From the NCBI GenBank assembly GCA_963921425.1, contig OY992837.1, positions 97,896 through 161,895 of the forward strand: 64,000 bases of DNA. The letters are read 5' to 3'. Source of the stretch: Dryas octopetala (lineage: Eukaryota; Streptophyta; Magnoliopsida; Rosales; Rosaceae). Positions 1 through 24,622 of the stretch are shown piece by piece. A model generated the notes under the pieces. It worked only from the letters and a program-made list of their open reading frames with translations, was not told the origin of the DNA and did not search any database. The translations under genes and the position numbers were made by a program. Each line of letters begins with the position of its first letter. Within the stretch, counting starts at the first letter, position 1.

Positions 1-223
1 TTATGTGTCTTTCAGTTGTGTTCTTGCTTTGATAAGAAGCTGGGCATCATATTATTGTATGTATGATGTAATTAGAGGTGGATGTCTATGTTGTACTGTT
101 TATGATGTGTTAATAAAAGTTTCTTTCTTTAAAAAAACAATTGCATTCAGAATGCTGACTCTTTCTTAGTTAGATCTAAGTTTATTATGTGCTTTAACTT
201 CAATTTTTGGCTATATTGTGCAG

Positions 224-2625
<2,402 letters not shown>

Positions 2626-4303
2626 TATCTTACATAGGAAAAGCAGATACTGTTGAAAAGGCCCTTATAGTTTTGGTTTGTCTGATGCTCGACTAAGAAT
2701 TGGGACTATTCTTTTCCTTGATTAGGTATTTTCTCAAAAACAAAATCTTTTTTTTTTTAATTTAAAATCAAATTGATTCCTTTTCCCCTAGGCTAGGATT
2801 TATGTTCTCATTAGGTTGTGTAATTGGTAGTTTATCAGTGGGGTTGAGGGACACGTGTATCATCTTGTTGATTCTAGCAACAATGTTGTAATGTGGATCA
2901 TATATATATGATGTATATATTTGTAAATCAAGTATCACCTGCAATTATAGATCTGATTTGTCTTTTTCCATAAAGCCTGGCCCTTTTGACCTTTGCTATC
3001 TTGCCCAAATGGAAAGAGTCGAGACTGGAATCATAAGTTAAAGTTTAAGATGGCTGCTTACAGCTTTACTCTCATGTTTGAAACTAAGTGCACCTTTTTA
3101 TTTTAATCTACAAAATTAAGAGGGACAAAGGTGGATGTGTGGTTGATCCTAGAAGTTTGAAAAAGGTATTTCATCTGTGTATAGTCCTTTTACCAATCTA
3201 ATATAAATTTCATCTGTGTATAGTCCTTTTAATTTTAGTTCATCATAAGGGAAAAGGTTCCCACAAGCCATAAAGATGGTGAAGATTGTCCTTTTTATCA
3301 TGACATAAAGATTGGCAAAGACGCAAAGTTCAATCTTCATGTCAATTGTCAAATGGTGAAGATCGTCTTTTTTTTAATGTATAATGTCACATTAAAGATG
3401 GTAGACCTTATGCACGGAAGTAGAGAGAGTAGATGATTGGAGGCCCCTGAGATCGCTGACATCATTCCAGACTGAACCTGTGACTTTGTGTGGATGAGAA
3501 TGAGAGGGGAGCGAGAGTGATTCCAGACTGAACCTGTGAGGATGAGAATGAGGAGAGAAAGAAAGAGAAGAGAGAAGGTGCTTGCCGGTAGCCCTGGAGG
3601 GGGGTGGAGGGACTACCAACGCTGTGGTGGATGCACCAGATAGGAGAGAGGGGAGGGGTATGGGGGGAAGGTTTGGGTTTTCTTCTCTCTTTTTTTTCTT
3701 CCAGAGTAGTGAGAATTTTTTTAAAAAAATAATGGTTTAGGTACAACTGACATTAATTCTGATAAATATTATTAGCATAGCCCCACATCGCGTGAGTATC
3801 TTTTAAACATGTGTTTAAGTACATAGGCACAATTTCCTTATAGGTCAATTTTGTAAGAATAAGTTCCACCCATTGGTTTAACAAAAATTGACATACAGTT
3901 GCACACATCATTGGCAAAATATACAACATGCAAACGCAAACCTCGAGTTCTCTCAGAAAATGCATACAACGACCACAGTACAGAAGCAAGAGTCAATGAC
4001 ATGCTATAGGGTTTCAAAACACAGGTGCGGGTTATTTGAGTGAGACTTGAAGGAAAACGATATGATAATGAGCACCAGGAGTTTGGTCAACTCCAAATGT
4101 TTCAAGGTACATAAAAAACTCTTCTGGAGGATTCCGGACAAGAATGACTCGGTACATAAACAACACTTCAGGGTAACTTACAGAAGCAAGAAACATGTTT
4201 GCGGGAGGGCCCCTTTCTGGCATAAAATCAGGAAGTAGCAAGCAAAGTTGGTACATGATCAGATAAAGTTATGAAAGGCCCGTCGTTGAGGATTGATGGC
4301 CAG
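2626..4303. other. Intergenic: two convergent 3' ends and a purine-rich degenerate block
   Basis: The first 300 bases are probably the 3' UTR of RAD21, and the last 250 or so the 3' UTR of the beta-glucosidase gene on the other strand. Between them are short local duplications: a block with TTTCATCTGTGTATAGTCC occurs at about 3168 and 3207, and one with TTCCAGACTGAACCTGTGA at about 3463 and 3521. A GA-rich tract follows (about 3480-3690). No coding potential is convincing here. Confidence 0.6.
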
Positions 4304-13327
<9,024 letters not shown>

Positions 13328-13378
13328 TCCTATCTTACGTATAGTTAATAGTTGCCAAGAAAGAAGGAAAGGACTCGC

Positions 13379-13384
13379 TTTATA
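13379..13384 (-). promoter_or_regulatory. Probable TATA box of the BGLU42-like gene
   Basis: TATAAA on the minus strand, 52 bases before the ATG at 13327. This implies a very short 5' UTR of about 20-25 nt. The promoter upstream is cut off by an inverted-repeat transposon that starts about 200 bases further up. Confidence 0.45.
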
Positions 13385-13571
13385 CAGTCTATGTATCTCT
13401 AATTCCAAGTCCAGAGGACCAGAGGGTTGGGTTTGGTTAGTGCCTATGGCTAGTGGTAGTGGATCTATTTCTGTGAGCTCTGGAAATGGTGGTAGGTATG
13501 GTATGGTAGGTGCACTTTGCAGCATGCAGCATATACATGACTTTTGAGTGGATTATTATTATTATTTTTTT

Positions 13572-14781
13572 GGTTTTTTTTCATATTTAGTATTTAAATT
13601 TTGATCTATGTTATATCTAAATTTTAATTTGTTTCTATTAGATACTTTAAGTCTTTAACTATTATTTTGTTATCAAACCAAATTTCTGTTAAAAAAAATT
13701 AACAAAAGTGGGGGCATTTTTGTCCAATTCGTTTGCCCATCTTCATCTTCTTCCCAATCCCTTTTTTGTTTTCTCTAAACTCATTCATTCAACTAAACCA
13801 AATCTGAAATAACCCATAACCCATAACCCAATCCGGTAATCCCACCTCCCATAGAGAGGAAATCAAATTGTTAGGTTTGTTGAAATCCCTATATCATCAA
13901 AAGGTCTGAGGCTTGAACACACAAGTGAAGGTGTAGAGTCAAGACTCATGACCACCTCTGTAATTTACAAACAAATGTTGTAGGAAGAAATCAAAATGTT
14001 AGATTTGTTTCTGCTAACAATTATCAATTGCCACCCAACTGTATGCCCTACAGAATAAAGCTTCACCAACTAGCCAACTTCATCTATAACATAAATCATT
14101 ACAATGGAACCCTGAACTTTGTCATGAGTTTGAGTTTGGAAAGTACAAGGCCAACACCCATCACAGAAAAGCTGAAAATGATCAGAACCATCTTCATCAT
14201 GGCCCTGAAATATTGGATTGACCAAATCCTGGTTTTCTTGTTGTCATATCTCATTTAAGTTATATAATTGCAATACTGTCAACGATGTTCATCAAATGCA
14301 GAAGTTCATTTATCCATAGCCACACTTGTTAACATTAACCAGTTTCAAACTTTACAGAAATGAAATTCAGAACATATTTCACCAAACTAAAACTCTACTT
14401 GCATGGAGGAACAACATTATAAACCTTTCGAGCCAACCTCATGCAATCCAACCAATGCAAAATCTCGGCATTGGGGTCCCTCTCAACCACAACATCCGAG
14501 ACCGTGATATGCGTAACACCCCTGTATAGAGGTTATGGGTTATTTCAGATTTGGTGGAGTTGAATGAGTTTGGTTCTATGGAAGATAGAGGAAAAAAAAA
14601 AAGGGATCGAAAAGAAGATGAAGATGGGCAAACGAATTAGACAAAAATGCCACCTCTGTTAATTTTTTTAACAGAAGTTTGGTTTGATATCAATTAGAGA
14701 TAAAATAATAATTAAAGTATCTATATTAGACAAATTAAGAGTTTAGGGTCAAAATTCAAATAGCAAATATGAAAAAAAACC
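13572..14781. mobile_element. Mutator-like foldback element A (Pack-MULE-like)
   Basis: Terminal inverted repeats of about 270 bp (13572-13842 and 14523-14781) match with few differences, for example GGTTTTTTTTCATATTT at both outer ends, CGTTTGCCCATCTTCATCTT inside, and CTGAAATAACCCATAACC at the inner ends. The 680-bp core is unique sequence and contains the 3' end of a foreign reading frame on the minus strand. Flanks are T-rich (TATTTTTTT left, TTTTTTTTT right), so the 9-bp target duplication cannot be proven. It sits about 190 bp upstream of the predicted TATA box of the BGLU42-like gene and may supply or displace promoter sequence. Confidence 0.75.
14395..14520 (-). pseudogene. Captured 3' coding end of an unidentified gene inside element A
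   Basis: The minus strand reads 41 uninterrupted codons and a TAG stop, starting GVTHITVSDVVVERDPNAEI and ending VYNVVPPCK. It is followed by sequence resembling a plant 3' UTR through the rest of the element core. The codon choice and amino-acid mix look like a real C-terminus rather than chance. I do not recognise the family. It begins right at the inner edge of the element's right inverted repeat, as expected for a gene piece picked up by a MULE. Confidence 0.55.
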
Positions 14782-17522
14782 TTTTTTTTTATTCGAAACT
14801 TCGAGTGAATTATTGAATGAGGCTGTGACTGGGAACAACCGAACAAGCGTACGGTCTACTTTTTGCTGTTGATGCTAAACCAAGTGTGCCGATACAGTCT
14901 CGGCAAAAATCTTTATAAGGGAATTATGAGTAATTTTATTGAATATATCTTTTTATATCTCTCTAACTATTTTGACTCGAAGTCTAGAAAATAACTTTTA
15001 TGACGCTTTTGTATATAAAATGTCTATAACACCCTTCATATAAAATCTAAATTTATTGTGCCTGTAGCAATTTTTTTTCTCTCTCCCTCCTTCTCCTACC
15101 CTCTGCCATGCCAAAGCTCAAATCAGAACACATTTAAAGATATTTTGAAGATATCAACCTAGTTGCTTTTTGAAGATATTTTGAAGATATTTGCATCAAA
15201 TAACAGATCCAACGTAAGGGAGTGGATTGCATGAAGATATTTGCAGACAGATCCAGTCATGCTTTGGAGTCTAAAACTTCCGAATCCGCATGCCATGCCC
15301 AAAAGACCCACTGGTCGGTCACTGCTGCCCACGATCCAGGTGCTCGTTGATTGGAAACCTTTCCCAAGAAAGATCACTGAAGGCTCTTCTACTTCAGTTT
15401 TATTCAACTTTTTTTTTTTTCCTCTGTTCTTTTATTATTTTATCCCCTTTCATCATTCCTTAAGTAAACAGCTGTGAAGTAAAATAGCTGTGAAGTAAAG
15501 CAGTTAAGTGTTTGGTAAACTATATTTTTCAAAAGTGTTGTGAGTATAAAAAACAGTATGAAGGTGTTTGATAAATTGTAATGTAAAACTGCTGTGACTA
15601 TTTATAATTACTAAAATAAGGATATTATTGGTAAAAATAAAATCTTCATTGTTGATGTGATTCACTGCAGCTTTCAAAAAGCACCTACAAACTTGTTTTC
15701 TATTTTTGCTGTGGGGAGTTGAGAATTGTGGGGCAAAACACTTTTTCATTTTTTTACCAAATACTAAAACTGTTGTGGGTGATTGAGAATTGTCATCCAC
15801 AGTAGTTTTTGGGTCTTCCACAATAATCTCAAACGGGGCCTAAGTCCCATAAGTTTAATTCTATAGAATCTGACCCATGTTTTTTAAAGAAAATTTTAGA
15901 ATATAATCCAACATCAATATATTTACGGATTTTAATATAGAAATATGAAGGCAAATCCAAAGTAAAGAACAGCGCTAAAGCCAATCCTAATTTTGTGCAA
16001 ATTAAAGTGGTATAATTTTTTGTGCTTTGCAACAAATCCAAAGATCCACCATTTCACAGATCTGTGAGGATGGACTCCTCTTTTTTTTGCAAAAGATTTG
16101 CAATCAAATCTTTGTTATAACATTTCAATTTCAGATCTGACGGAGAGAGATAAAGAGAGGAAATGAAGAACCCAGAAACATGGTGGTACTATAGCACATG
16201 ATTGAATTTGTGGAATTTGTGATCAACACATGGTGAAATTTGTAGTCGACACAAATCGACTTGTGATGACCTCGTAGCGACCATGTGGTGACATTTTCAC
16301 ATAAAGGGAATCATAAAAGTTATATTTTGAACTGGGAGATCAAAATAGTTTATAGAGTATTAAAAAGGTATATTAAATAAAATTACTCAAATACTAGCTG
16401 CTTATTTATATTTGTTTGTTTTTATTATTCTCATTTTGGACTGTGGCATCATAACTAAAATTGTTTATTTATTTAATAATAATTACATGATGAAACGATT
16501 TTTGATTTGAATAATTTTTTGTTGAGATTAGTTTTAAAAAATAAGTAGTTTTGATAATAATATTACAATAAAAATAATAGAAGAGAAAGCGGGAAATTCA
16601 TATGGGGAAAATTTATTGCAATGTTGGTATTTTGTCCTGAGTCTCTATTTTCTCCTCCTGAAGTTCCTGATAACTTTTTTCAGGAATCCAACCATAAATC
16701 TATTGTAATTATAATTCATTATGTCAAACTGACCCTAAGGACTACGCAAGGACAATTTTCACCACTTCGTATTTATCAAAATTTAGGTTACACTTTTCTG
16801 TTTTCTTGCTCTAGATCAAGCGATAAACTCTGTTCTTGATCATATAAGTAGACTCATTATATATGAAAATTTATGATGCGACAATAATATCATACGAATC
16901 AAGAACAGTAGAAGGTGGGGTAGGTGGAAGATCAATGAGTTGAAGCCAAGAGTGTTATAAAAAATTTGTTTTACTTTTTGTTTAAAATTTTGTTAGTTAA
17001 AGGTAAGATTGAAAAGAAATAAAATAGTGTGTAGTGAGAAATATAGGGCAAGATTTTGTTCCAATTACCATATAAAGGTATGACAAATCACAATCTCAAA
17101 TTCCTCAAATGGTAAATCATCTTTCATGTGCAAATAGCTTTAATCCCGAAAATAAAAGCTCATGAATGATGAAACAATAATTTCAACTAATAATGACAAC
17201 CTACTTGAGGGAAAAAAGCGACAACATAAAAAATAGAGTATGCAAGTTAGTTACTAGCAAAGACCTTAGCCAGAATGTATATACACTGGTGATGATTTCA
17301 AAAATGCATCTCTGCTTTCTAAGCAATAAGGGAATACTTTTACGGTTTCACCTACAAGACCCCGTAAAAGTTCTTCACATATGGCCTGTTCAAATTCTTA
17401 AACCCATGTAACAGCAATCACTACCAACACTGTCAACATTAAAAAGATCATCGGATGTTGGACTTTTTACAAGGAACATTAATCCAGATGCATGTATGAC
17501 TAATACAACTGTAGCTTAAAAC
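14782..17522. other. Intergenic 2.7 kb with degenerate repeats
   Basis: Upstream region of the BGLU42-like gene and downstream of ELF9. About 15480-15842 looks like part of a hAT/MULE-type MITE: GTGTTTGGTAAA and ATTGTGGGG-type motifs, with an outer end reading GGCCCCGTTTGAGATTATTG on the minus strand. The matching left end was not found. A short TTTTGAAGATATT tandem occurs near 15140-15190. The remainder is AT-rich without coding signal. The last few hundred bases before 17522 are probably ELF9 3' UTR. Confidence 0.5.
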
Positions 17523-20500
17523 TCATTCAGCTTCAAGTTCGGAACTAAACTGCTCTAGCCTTGCAGCATCATCATCCAGATTCCGGAACAAAGCATGGTT
17601 AACTAAACCATCATCCTCACTTGCATGTATCTGTCTACCACCAAACCTAAATGGATATGACAAGAATAATTAAATGTAGAACAAAAAGAAAATGGGGAGA
17701 CAACAAATATTTGAACAAAAGAAGATAAAGTATGCTTCTCTGCAGCTCCATCAGGTTAATGATTTCTACCCAAACTCGCACAATAACTGCAATTGTCAAT
17801 TACTGAGCACAAATATTGAAGAAGTTTATCAATTACCATCTTCCATTCATCAACTCTATGCACTTTTGAGCATCCTTCCGATCCTTAAATCTTACCAAAA
17901 CAACACCCTGAGGATGATTCTCACAGACCTACAAGAAAACAAAACAGAAACATGAAGAAATTAGGAAGAAAATGAAAAAAGAACATACATAGATACCTTA
18001 CATGGAGAATTCTGAATACAATTTTTGACTTAAACATCCTAATGTCTTCATGCAACTCACCAGACAAAACTCCATACAAATTATGAAGTTATCTATTGAA
18101 AGGCTAAAAAATCTAATGAACACTTTTGGGGAGAGAGGGGGGAGGGGGGGGTAGAGAGAGAGAGATTGAGAATGAGAATGGCCAATCATTTTAATAGAAA
18201 GCTATACTACCTTGACCGAGTCCACTGGACCAAGCTTCAGGCATTCCTCCTCAACATCTGCCTGTAATTCTGAGCGAAAATTTTCTTCTGCCTGTAAACA
18301 TTAAGAGAAGATACTCACTATACCAGATAAGGATCAATAAATGGTAAAATAACCTTCTCCTTGTAAGACGATCAGATAGTAACTTTCATTTTGCAAAAAA
18401 TAAATAATTAAACAAAAAATGATTTATAATAACAAATAGAGTCATTACAGCTCTACAAGACGTAAAAAACAGTTTTTATTTTAAGAAGTTTGTGTGTTCA
18501 CGTAACCAACTCTAAACATTGATCAGTTAAGAAATGTTACACAGGGAAAACACAAGTTTTCCATCTGCACATATATTGAGTTAATAAATGTGGATTCAAT
18601 TCATAGTGTCCAGGCCCATGTGTGACAGTCTATTATGAACTTACCCTCATCTCAGCAGGAGTGAACATATAACGAAGAACAACAGTAGCTGGAATTGATA
18701 GCTTTGCATCATCACGGCCACCTGTTCCATATGGAGAAAATGTGATCTAACTATGAGTACTACAGAGCACATAAGGTAATCAATGCTAAAATTCGTGAAA
18801 GAAACAGCACATATGGAAAAACATAGAAAACGTCCAGCAGCTTCACATATATGTTGTAGATTCAAACTGTTCTGAACTGTACCTCGGACACACCAAGAAA
18901 GTACTCAGGATCCACAGGCATTTCATTATGTGTGTAAAAGTTGGAACAATTTGAACAAAATTTGGGTAAGAAAGCAGTTTTTATTTAAAGGCACGCGTAT
19001 ATGCATGCTATACGCCTGCTGTAAGCAAATCTCTATTCTGAATGATGAAACATAAAAACATAATTATCATCCAAGGAAGAAAGGGAACCAACTAACAGAA
19101 GAAACCATACATACTACATATGGAAAACAAAATTAGATGCTTTGAACATAACTGCATTTCACATTATAAGATATTAAGTGACCAAAATAAAGATATTTGT
19201 TTCAAGAAGGTTGACTTATTTAATATAAGGTCAACAATACTAAATAATCAACTCCTACAGCAAAAACGATAAGAACCTACCCCAGCTAAGCATCTTCTCT
19301 TCCACCTTCTTCAGTTTCTTTTTCCTCTTGTTGTCTGCTTGTTTAGCAACAAATTTCTCCCCTGAATACATAGTGAAAGCTCATAAGTAAAATAGCAGAG
19401 ACCTAAAGATCATGGACAGAGCTATGTGAAGTGAAAAGTTTAAATAACATCACACTCGGCCCCCTATTTAAAACAAAGAAGAAAAGCAAATAAGGATATA
19501 TAGGTAAAATTAGCTCAAAAAATATAAGAAGAAACTCATGTTTTTTGCATTTTTGTGTATTGTTTTTCTGAAAAAAAAATATATATATATTGTTCTATTA
19601 TCTATATCTTTGTAAAATTTCTCGTGATTTTATGAGAAAAATTAAACCGATGGATATAGAATAAAAATATAAAATGAAAGGAATGATTCAGAACATTTTA
19701 TTTCATTTACGTTTGACTCAGTGGCCTCTAATTCTAAGGCATGCTATAGAAAATGTTTAAATATTGTGTGGATAAGGATTGTATTTTAAAGTGGTTCTCA
19801 TTTGTATTTTAAAATAACAAACATTTTAAAACTCAATTTAAAAGTATTAAGAACAATAAATTAATTCAATGTATATCAACAGATTAATAACTGAAACAAG
19901 ATTTTCGTAATAAGATGGGGGGCAAGTTTCTTAGTTGGTATACATTCAGAACTTGTCAAGAGTTTTTTAGTTATGACTCAATAATAGATGATTACTAATT
20001 TCTGAAAGATCGTCAAACACAACTTCAACAGAGATAGTTGACCATCTCCATTTTATCTTCTTGTTCATATCTATTCCATATTTGATAAGATACAAAGAAG
20101 GTAGTTTATTAATTCATGTTTTAAACAAATTTTGTAATAAATATATATTAATATTTGTGATTTTATCAAACTTTATTTTTATATAATTTGGCCACTTTGA
20201 TCAAATTTTCTGGCTACCACCCTGCTGAAGAGAAACTAAAATAATTGCTTATCTGGCATATCATGGAGTGGCGTTCCAAAAACAAGCTGGTAAGAGTTGT
20301 CAAACCATCACCCAGTTAAAAGCAATGACAACCAAGAATATGAAGTATCTGGATCACATATGTTACCTTTCTGTTCAAACTTAGCTTGCGTGACTGACAT
20401 AAGAATCTTGCCACCAGGACGTAGAGGTGTTCCATCCAAAATTTGGGTAGCCAAAACAACTGAGGGTTCCTAAAGTATACACACATAAAGATACACAATA

Positions 20501-23500
20501 AAATACCAGATATGACATGTTATATTCACAAGACAGCAGCAGCAAGAAAGAAAAAATTTGTACCTTCAGATATGTAACAAGTGCATCTCCCTTTTTCTTT
20601 CCGGTCTCTTTGTCAACATAAAGCTTCACACGAGGCTTCTTTGTTTCAGGATCCTATGAATTTCTTTACATTTGTTTATAAGATGTGCAAATGAGTAGAT
20701 AAATTATTGTATTATGCTACACAGTGATGTGATGTGCAACAAGAAACACAAAGTATGATGTTCACAATCAGTGTCATGATGGGAAGACAAGGTTATAAGA
20801 CTAGTGTTACATGACTAGTCATTTTGCACCATAACATGATAAATAGCATTGTGTTGATTGTATTATTTAAAGACCCTAGTATTTGCACAATAACTCTATA
20901 CAAGGCACTGAGAATTTGGTTAATATCTGCAAACAGAAAGAGCAAGAAAACTATCAAGTAAGAAAATAATCTGCTATGTAGGAAAGAAAACAATTAATGC
21001 TACAATTAATATAAAACCTAGTAGTACGACCCTATCCACTCTCAGATAAGTAAAATAAATCCTTTAAATAAAAAAAATAATTTCAAATAAAGTTCTTCAA
21101 TTCTGGGTGGAAAACTAATCAATAAATTAACAAACATGCACTCTACCAAAAAAAAAAAATCCAGAAGCTTTAAAAATAGAGATACAAAAGAACAAAAAAA
21201 ACTACCAAGATAAGAGAACGATCATGATAACATAAGTTGTTTATTATCTCATATGTCATTCTGGAAAAAGTTAAATGTTTATTCTCATATACCACATCTT
21301 GAAAGGAAATTATGACATGCACAGTAAATTGTTTATAAGTGACAAATTTTTACCTCCTTTATAATCCCACACTTGGAAAACACCTCTACCACCTGAAAAA
21401 TATCCCTAAATGAGTATTATGTCAAAAGAAATAATAAGAGAGGATGGAATAATGACTGTGACTTACTTCATCCACCGTAGCATCATCAGGCAATCCAGTC
21501 ACATAAACATGTGTGTTGACCTTTAACTCAAACCAACTATCTGGAGGTTTATTAGCCTCCTGCAAAAATAGAACAAAACAAATCGGAGGAAAACTCAACT
21601 GGCAGTGCTTTAATAACTTCTGTATACATAATAGAGCATTTCCAACCCACACTAGCATAACCAAATAGATAAATAGGATCCAATCAGATTACATCAGAAC
21701 AATAGCCTTTGATATAATAGACTTCAATCAATACATGATACACTGTCATCAAAAGCAGAAGAACAAGATAAAAGGGAGCAAACCTTCTTGTTAGCTTCCT
21801 TATCCGAAAATTTTCTCTTAGAATTTTGATTTCCTTCTTCTACCTCACTGTTACCATTAACATCTTCCTCTTTAGGGGGATCAGAAACCTTTCCAGTTGC
21901 ATTAACCTCTTCCAATGCAGAGGCATCAGAAAAATTGATAGTCGGGAAAACTTCTTCTTCTTGCAAGAAAGTCATCTGATCTACCCCAAATGCACTATCC
22001 TATAAGACATTAAAGCAGTCAAATATACATTCAACAGAAACAAGTGAGACAACTTTCGTATGATGGTTGAGGGCCAAAAACATGAGCAATTCGATTTTCT
22101 TACCAGGGTAACATAATTGCGGTGTTCCTTAACTAGGTTAACCATCACAAAATTCTCCTTAGAATATAATGTAAACATCCGAACTTCCATAAAGATATGA
22201 CTAAAAACCAGCTCCAAAATACTAAAAGAAGGTAAAGAGAAAGAAAACTATGTAGTTTTTAGATGCAAAAGGTGGATATTTTAAAATTCTTGCTTATTTT
22301 CATTTCATTTCAGCTTGTATCACTATTCACCAGCATTCTTACTGGCATTCTTACTCCAAGAAGATGATGCAGGAGCATCAACTAGGGTTTCCAAGAATTA
22401 GTAATTTTTTAGTAACTTTCTGATTTTTATTTCGTAGTTTAATTTAGAGTCTAGTTTCCCTGATTTTATTAGATCTTTTAGTAATTATGTTTCCTTAGTC
22501 AATTAGGATTTGACTTTATTTTTCCGACTCAGTTAAGGTTTATGTTTTCCTATATAAGTTTAAGCCTTAGATGTAAATAACAGTTGTATGCATTATATTT
22601 TTTCTGAGAATTCAAACTCTAGAGTTTCTCTTGGGTTCCTTAACCCTAGAACTCATTTATCTACATTCCTTACTGATCTTATATCCTTTTTCTCTCTTTT
22701 TCTTTACTGTTTGTTGCTGGAAGCTCTATCTGCTGTAGATTTTTGCCCTAAGACAACAGCAAGATAGCAGCATTTGCTTCTGTCCTGCATCAGAAGAGAA
22801 ATGTGGAGCACCAACTTTGGCTATTAAAAATTAAAAAGTAGTCAAATGCCTCCCATTTACCAATGCAACTGAAGTCAGAAAAATAGCCATACTGCCATTT
22901 AATGAGTCTTGAGTGTCCTGACGACCCATCAAGTGAGAGATGATTTTAGAGAAGAAATAAGCTGCATTTCCAGTAGCCTAGGAGTCTACAAAATTATTGT
23001 GAATAGGAGCAAAACAGCACCCAACACCATGTGCCATTAAATTTGGAAGGATAAAGAACAAGTTACTGGGAGTTAGGGTGGTTATCTAACTTTGAGCCTA
23101 GAACTACAAATACACATATGCTTTGGTGAATGTACCATGAAATCTATTGCACACATGTGTCCCAGATTTTGAGCACTTAACACCTTCCATCTAATGTACA
23201 AGCTCAATGGCTCATGAGATCTCCTTCAGGGGAGATCACATGACACCCCCATCTGATTTAATGATTCCTCCCCAATGTAACATGTAAATGCACATAAATG
23301 TCTTAAAGTTCAGTTGAAATTCAAGACAAAATAATAAGTGTGCAAGTATATTGATTCACGAAAAAAAAAAAAAAACAGCCCAAACAATTAAAAGAAAAAC
23401 CCTATAATATAAGAGAACCCATGAAAAAATGATAACTCAAACATATGATGTCTCCATGAACCAACCTGAGGAACCCAAGCCCTTAGGCCCCGATCCCACT

Positions 23501-24348
23501 TGTATGTAGTCCCATCATCATCGGTGAATTCTTCCTCGCCCTCTGGTGGTGTCAAAGGTCTGTCACTATCTGCTTCTGCCTCACTAATCTGCTTCTGCCA
23601 TTTCTCAAAGTCGTCATCATCATCAGTGGGGGGCACTGCAGAAAATAAGAAATTAAATGAATTGTAAGACCTATAATTCATGAAAGTGGCAGTCCCAATT
23701 CCCAAAAAGAAAAAAGGGAGAGATCCAATTGACCTGCGTTTGAAAAATGAGGTCGTTGGTCATGGTGAGAAATTGCTGCGATCAAATCGGGAATTGAGGA
23801 CAGAGGCTGCCATTCGCTTCTTCCTTGGGACCAGACGAGCGTAGTGTGGGTGAGGTACCCATTTAAGAAATGCTCTGTCCAGGCGGAAGTAAATAAGCAA
23901 AGTAGAACTACTGAAATTTTTGAACATGATAATAGTCCTGAAACTGAAAGCTTGCTATTTGATTACCGGTAGAACTGAAATTCAAGAAATGCGCCAGTAA
24001 ATTTAGGATATTTCCAGAAAATTGAACTGTATTCATATTCATCCCATCTAATCTAATCTAATTTAAGGACAAACTCACCACGCAGCTCTGACAATGCGTA
24101 GGGACCAAGGTGTTGTTGATTTTCACCGAGAATGAACCATCCTACATCACTCAAACCTGCAAACCAAGACCCTCTCTTTCTTTCTTAAACAATTAATTAT
24201 AATTATACGATCATGTTACAAGTAAGGATTAAGGAATCATCATCCAATCAAATCAAATAATAATTGATTTGCACTCACCCGATTGCTGTGCTTGCTCTTC
24301 TTCTTTTTCTTCTTCTTGGTGATTCTCCAAGCCGTTATGCGGCGACAT
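17523..24348 (-). CDS. ELF9: ELF9-like RNA-binding protein (TAT-SF1/Cus2 family), 14 exons
   Basis: Nuclear RNA-binding protein of the yeast Cus2/human TAT-SF1 group, which works with the U2 snRNP. Arabidopsis ELF9 is reported to affect flowering through SOC1 transcript processing. Exons in order are 24348-24279, 24156-24079, 23874-23734, 23635-23466, 21999-21784, 21559-21467, 21392-21354, 20653-20564, 20469-20367, 19361-19281, 18721-18645, 18291-18211, 17928-17837 and 17646-17523; 1455 nt, 484 residues, all in phase. Visible parts are an N-terminal GYF-like segment (GWFILGENQQHLGPYALSEL, then LVWSQGRSEWQPLSSIPDL, about 25-75), an acidic stretch with the conserved GTTYKWDRGLRAWVPQ (about 138-153), RRM1 starting HVYVTGLP at 242, a KRKKKLKK basic patch, and a second RRM from VVLRYMF (374). 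The second RRM has the GRWFGGR motif typical of a U2AF-homology motif. Intron 4 carries a solo LTR. Confidence 0.92.
22365..22792. mobile_element. Solo LTR of a retrotransposon in ELF9 intron 4
   Basis: A 428-bp unit begins TGATGCAGGA and ends TCCTGCATCA, a perfect 10-bp inverted terminus with TG...CA ends. It is flanked by identical 5-bp target duplications GAAGA (22360-22364 and 22793-22797). Inside are a TATA-like CCTATATAAG and a pyrimidine-rich 3' part. No primer-binding site, polyprotein or second LTR is nearby, so it is a solo LTR left by recombination. The family was not identified. Confidence 0.88.
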
Positions 24349-24622
24349 CCTTCTCCCTCTGCGATTCTCACCAACAAACCAAGATGTTCGTAAATTGTAA
24401 TTGTAATATAACGATGGGAAGAGAATTGGGCTCCCTCGTTTTACACCTCTTCGCTTGACTTGGGTTGGATTGCTTCAATTGGGTCCAAACCTTTCTACTC
24501 GACCCACCTACTTGAGGTCCACACCGTTGGACCCAACCCATATTCATTTTCATTTCTTTTTATACTTTTCGTCAGAAATTCATTTTGTTTTCTCTTTTAA
24601 CCTGAGGTCCATTTACATTTTT
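24349..24622. other. Short intergenic: ELF9 upstream region
   Basis: About 270 bases between the ELF9 start and transposon B, so the element lies within the ELF9 promoter range. It includes an imperfect inverted pair around GGTCCAAACC and a TTGGACCCAACC-type stretch. No clear TATA box. Confidence 0.4.

Noticed and set aside
15159-15477. Open frames of about 80 codons on both strands
   Set aside because: No matching splice partners or recognisable motif; neither strand looks more coding than the other.
22365-22792. Full LTR retrotransposon or TRIM
   Set aside because: Only one LTR is present and it is directly bounded by both target duplications, so nothing internal remains.
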